Source of the DNA: Deltaproteobacteria bacterium
Lineage (GTDB): Bacteria; Desulfobacterota; Desulfuromonadia; Geobacterales; Pseudopelobacteraceae
DNA: 64,000 bases
Direction of reading: 5' to 3'
Assembly (NCBI GenBank): GCA_021781535.1
Contig: JAJXWO010000002.1
Location: 124,001-188,000, forward strand
This document shows, piece after piece, positions 62,250-64,000 of this stretch; within the stretch, counting starts at the first letter, position 1; each line of letters opens with the position of its first letter. A program made the position numbers and the translations under genes. Under the pieces are notes generated by a model. It saw nothing but the letters and a program-made list of their open reading frames with translations. It ran no database searches and was not told the DNA's origin.

Positions 62250-63537
62250 TCACGATCTATTGCAGCAATCAATACTCGGGTCCCTTCTGACTTGGCCTGG
62301 TGAAATAGATAAGATTTCATCGGTATTATCTCTCAACGACTTTACGAAAGAGAGCTATCGAGACGTTTATCAATACCTGCTCAAAAACGATGGTGGTGAT
62401 CTAGTTACTGTCTCAACGGCACTCAAGGGGAAGGTAAGGCCAGAAGACCTTTGCACCTGGATCGGCCACGAAGTCACCTCGGCATTTCTTCCCCGCTACT
62501 GCCAACAACTTAAAGAAATTTCCCGCAAGGTACAAATAGTTGATACAGCAAGGCACATCGGATTGATGTTCGAAGAAAGTACGTCTACTGAAATGTTAGA
62601 AAAACTGGAATCGTTGACGACCTCTATTACCGGCAAATCGAGCAGAGAACCAATTGAAGCTATGGCGCTTGTTATCGACTCAGCCCGCCGCCTCAAGTCC
62701 CGTTATGAAAATCGCGGCAAGATTCAGGGTGTACCGTTTGGGTATGATGCCCTCGATGCCGTGACATGCGGTATGCAGCGCGGGGATCTGATCATCATTG
62801 CCGGGCGCCCATCAATGGGAAAATCTGCTTTTGCAGGCAACGTACTGGAAAATATCTGTGAAGCCGGATTTTCAGGAATGTTGTTCTCGCTGGAAATGAA
62901 GGCTGGCAACGTGACTGATAGGATGGTCTCCAGCAGGGGCGGCATTCAGTACGGGAACATCAGGAGCGGCAATCTGACAGATGTGGAATGGACGCGTAAC
63001 TCACAATGTTCTGAAAAAATATCCAAGTATCGATTGGCTATTGATGACACTCCTGGAATTACCCTTCGTGAAATACGGTCAAAAGTGCGGAAGCGGAAAC
63101 GCTTGCTCGGCCTTGACGTGGTGGTAGTTGATTACCTTCAACTCATGGGAATCAACCCGCGAGACAACAGAGTGCAGGCAATCGGTGAAATTACCAGAGG
63201 GCTCAAACAGCTTGCTCTCGAATGTGACGTTACAGTGGTTCTGCTCTCTCAATTGAGCCGTGCACTTGAGAGTAGGCCAAACAAGCGCCCTTTGCTGAGT
63301 GACCTTCGGGACTCGGGAGAGATAGAGCAGGATGCGGACGTTATCCTTTTCCCGTACCGAGAGGCCGTCTATTGCGAGAAATGCAAGCAGCGGGTCAACG
63401 ACGGCACTCACAGGCTTTATGAACACTTGGCAACTGCAGAGTTGATCATTGGAAAACAACGTAATGGAGAGGCAAACCTTACTTTGCCTATGGTGTGGAT
63501 GGGGCATTTTCAGCGGTTTGAAGCTGTGACTGCCTGA
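62236..63537 (+). CDS. dnaB: Replicative DNA helicase, DnaB type
   Basis: A 433-aa helicase. The N-terminal domain has QQSILGSLLTWPGEIDKI and DFTKESYRDVYQYL. The RecA-like domain has GVPFGYDALDAVTCGMQRGD, Walker A AGRPSMGKSAF, FSLEMKAGNVTDRM, Walker B VVVVDYLQLM and LSDLRDSGEIEQDADVI. Near residue 380 an insertion carries CEKCKQRVNDGTHRLYEH, a Cys2/His2-like pattern, before the conserved IIGKQRNG. That segment is absent from usual DnaB and may bind zinc. It forms the replication module with the preceding gene. Confidence 0.92.
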   Translation: MQANDHDLLQQSILGSLLTWPGEIDKISSVLSLNDFTKESYRDVYQYLLKNDGGDLVTVSTALKGKVRPEDLCTWIGHEVTSAFLPRYCQQLKEISRKVQIVDTARHIGLMFEESTSTEMLEKLESLTTSITGKSSREPIEAMALVIDSARRLKSRYENRGKIQGVPFGYDALDAVTCGMQRGDLIIIAGRPSMGKSAFAGNVLENICEAGFSGMLFSLEMKAGNVTDRMVSSRGGIQYGNIRSGNLTDVEWTRNSQCSEKISKYRLAIDDTPGITLREIRSKVRKRKRLLGLDVVVVDYLQLMGINPRDNRVQAIGEITRGLKQLALECDVTVVLLSQLSRALESRPNKRPLLSDLRDSGEIEQDADVILFPYREAVYCEKCKQRVNDGTHRLYEHLATAELIIGKQRNGEANLTLPMVWMGHFQRFEAVTA

Positions 63538-63538
63538 C

Positions 63539-63796
63539 GTGCGGTGCTCCTGTGGCGGTCTCATGCAGCATCGACAGCTGACGTCCGATACAGAGGCGCA
63601 CGTCTGCATCTCTTGTGGCCGGGACGATATGCCGCGAAGAACGGCAACCAACAGAGACCAGGAAGATGACACGCCGCTGCAGCGTAAGCAACGCACGACG
63701 GGATTATGCAAGGTATGCAAGCGGTTAAAGCCTTTACGTGTGGGACTTTGTGCTCGTTGCCAAGCGAGAATCGATAACGGAATTCAAGCCGTTTAA
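63539..63796 (+). CDS. Zinc-ribbon phage protein
   Basis: An 85-aa protein starting at GTG 63539, one base after the helicase stop. It has two pairs of cysteine knuckles: CSCGG and VCISCGRDD in the first half, and LCKVCKRL and LCARCQAR in the second, joined by a charged, Arg/Gln-rich linker. This suggests two zinc sites. A DNA-binding or recombination-related accessory role is possible. No clear ribosome site, so it may depend on coupling with dnaB. Confidence 0.65.
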   Translation: MRCSCGGLMQHRQLTSDTEAHVCISCGRDDMPRRTATNRDQEDDTPLQRKQRTTGLCKVCKRLKPLRVGLCARCQARIDNGIQAV

Positions 63797-63811
63797 GCCA
63801 AAGGAGGGGAC

Positions 63812-64000
63812 GTGAAAAACGACAAGAGTGTTTATGAACGCATGGGTGAAGTGCTCAAAATGGTAGAGCAACTACAGCAATCAACGGAAATATCGCGTGA
63901 TGAAGTTGTCCATTATTTTGAAGAGACAATCAGCATCATGGCCCTGTTGACCGCACAGGTTCAAGACGCCGAACAGCATACAGCAAGCACGGCGGCATAC
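63812..64000 (+). CDS. Hypothetical phage protein (partial, runs off the window)
   Basis: A frame starts at GTG 63812 with AAGGAGGGG at 63801-63809 and stays open to the last base, giving 63 residues. The sequence is acidic and helical (ERMGEVLKMVEQLQQS, then VVHYFEETISIMALL). Not recognised. It follows the zinc-ribbon gene in the same unit. Confidence 0.65.
   Translation, partial: MKNDKSVYERMGEVLKMVEQLQQSTEISRDEVVHYFEETISIMALLTAQVQDAEQHTASTAAY

Larger units (their letters stand above)
57221..64000. mobile_element. Integrated phage-like element (left part)
   Basis: The region starts at a tRNA-derived att site and holds integrase, toxin-antitoxin pair, repressor with operators, excisionase/Cro-position protein, small early genes, replication protein, DnaB helicase and zinc-ribbon proteins in temperate-phage order. 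No structural or packaging genes lie in the window, so an intact prophage, a remnant or a satellite cannot be told apart. The right end is outside. Confidence 0.88.

Overview
The window is a bacterial chromosome segment of about 50% GC. Its gene content and order point to the Desulfuromonadia, most likely a Geobacter or Pelobacter relative. The supporting features are citramalate synthase as the route to isoleucine, the queA-tgt-yajC-secDF-TPR-recJ order, the tRNA-Val/thrS-infC-rpmI-rplT-pheST-ihfA-merR block, several sigma-54-type regulatory parts, and an OmpB/MofA-like giant multicopper oxidase with cohesin/dockerin-like modules. The species is not assigned. Nothing was searched, so every family name rests on motifs read by eye.

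Layout. 1-2.7 kb: end of an unknown gene, a small hypothetical gene, a DUF815-like ATPase, an HDOD protein and a convergent Cys-rich mini-protein. 2.8-6.8 kb: sugar-nucleotide genes (rfbB, rfbD, a mannose-6-phosphate-isomerase-type cupin, a lipoprotein, mannose-1-phosphate guanylyltransferase). 6.9-9.8 kb: biotin genes bioF-bioH-bioC behind a BirA-like operator. 9.8-12.2 kb, minus strand: an OppDF-type ATPase pair followed by an ArsR regulator. 12.4-21.9 kb: SpoIID-like protein, queuosine genes, YajC/SecD/SecF, TPR protein, RecJ, CDF transporter. 21.9-24.6 kb, minus strand: mtaB and a MATE transporter. 24.6-30.1 kb: cimA behind a two-way hairpin, a ComEA-like protein, a zinc ribbon, rph, rdgB, rlmD. 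30.1-37.9 kb: tRNA-Val(GAC), thrS, infC (starting at ATA), rpmI, rplT, pheS, pheT, ihfA, a MerR regulator, tRNA-Pro(GGG).

38.0-52.5 kb is a minus-strand accessory locus and the most interesting part. In transcription order it encodes a membrane histidine kinase, an NtrC-type activator, a stand-alone receiver protein, a small exported protein, an FKBP-type prolyl isomerase, a 1574-aa multicopper oxidase ending in a dockerin-like segment, a lipoprotein with a probable cohesin-like fold, an SCO-type copper chaperone, a cytochrome c fused to a periplasmic-binding-protein-like domain, and an exported cohesin-like protein with an EF-hand-like tail. Divergently, 52.9-57.1 kb carries two NosL-like proteins, a small membrane protein, an FtsX-like permease, its ATPase, and a membrane protein with a DsbB-like CPFC motif. 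Read together, these look like an exported copper-dependent redox complex held together by cohesin/dockerin-type contacts, with its own copper delivery and two-component control. That reading is inference.

57.2-64.0 kb is the left end of an integrated phage-like element. It sits in the 3' half of a tRNA-Val(TAC)-like gene and carries a tyrosine integrase, a RelE/HigB-like toxin with an XRE antitoxin, a leftward TTG-start repressor, three operators over a rightward promoter, an excisionase/Cro-position HTH protein, several very small genes, a hairpin that hides the start site of a 52-aa gene, a replication protein, a DnaB helicase with a Cys/His insertion, and a zinc-ribbon protein. The element runs off the right edge of the window.
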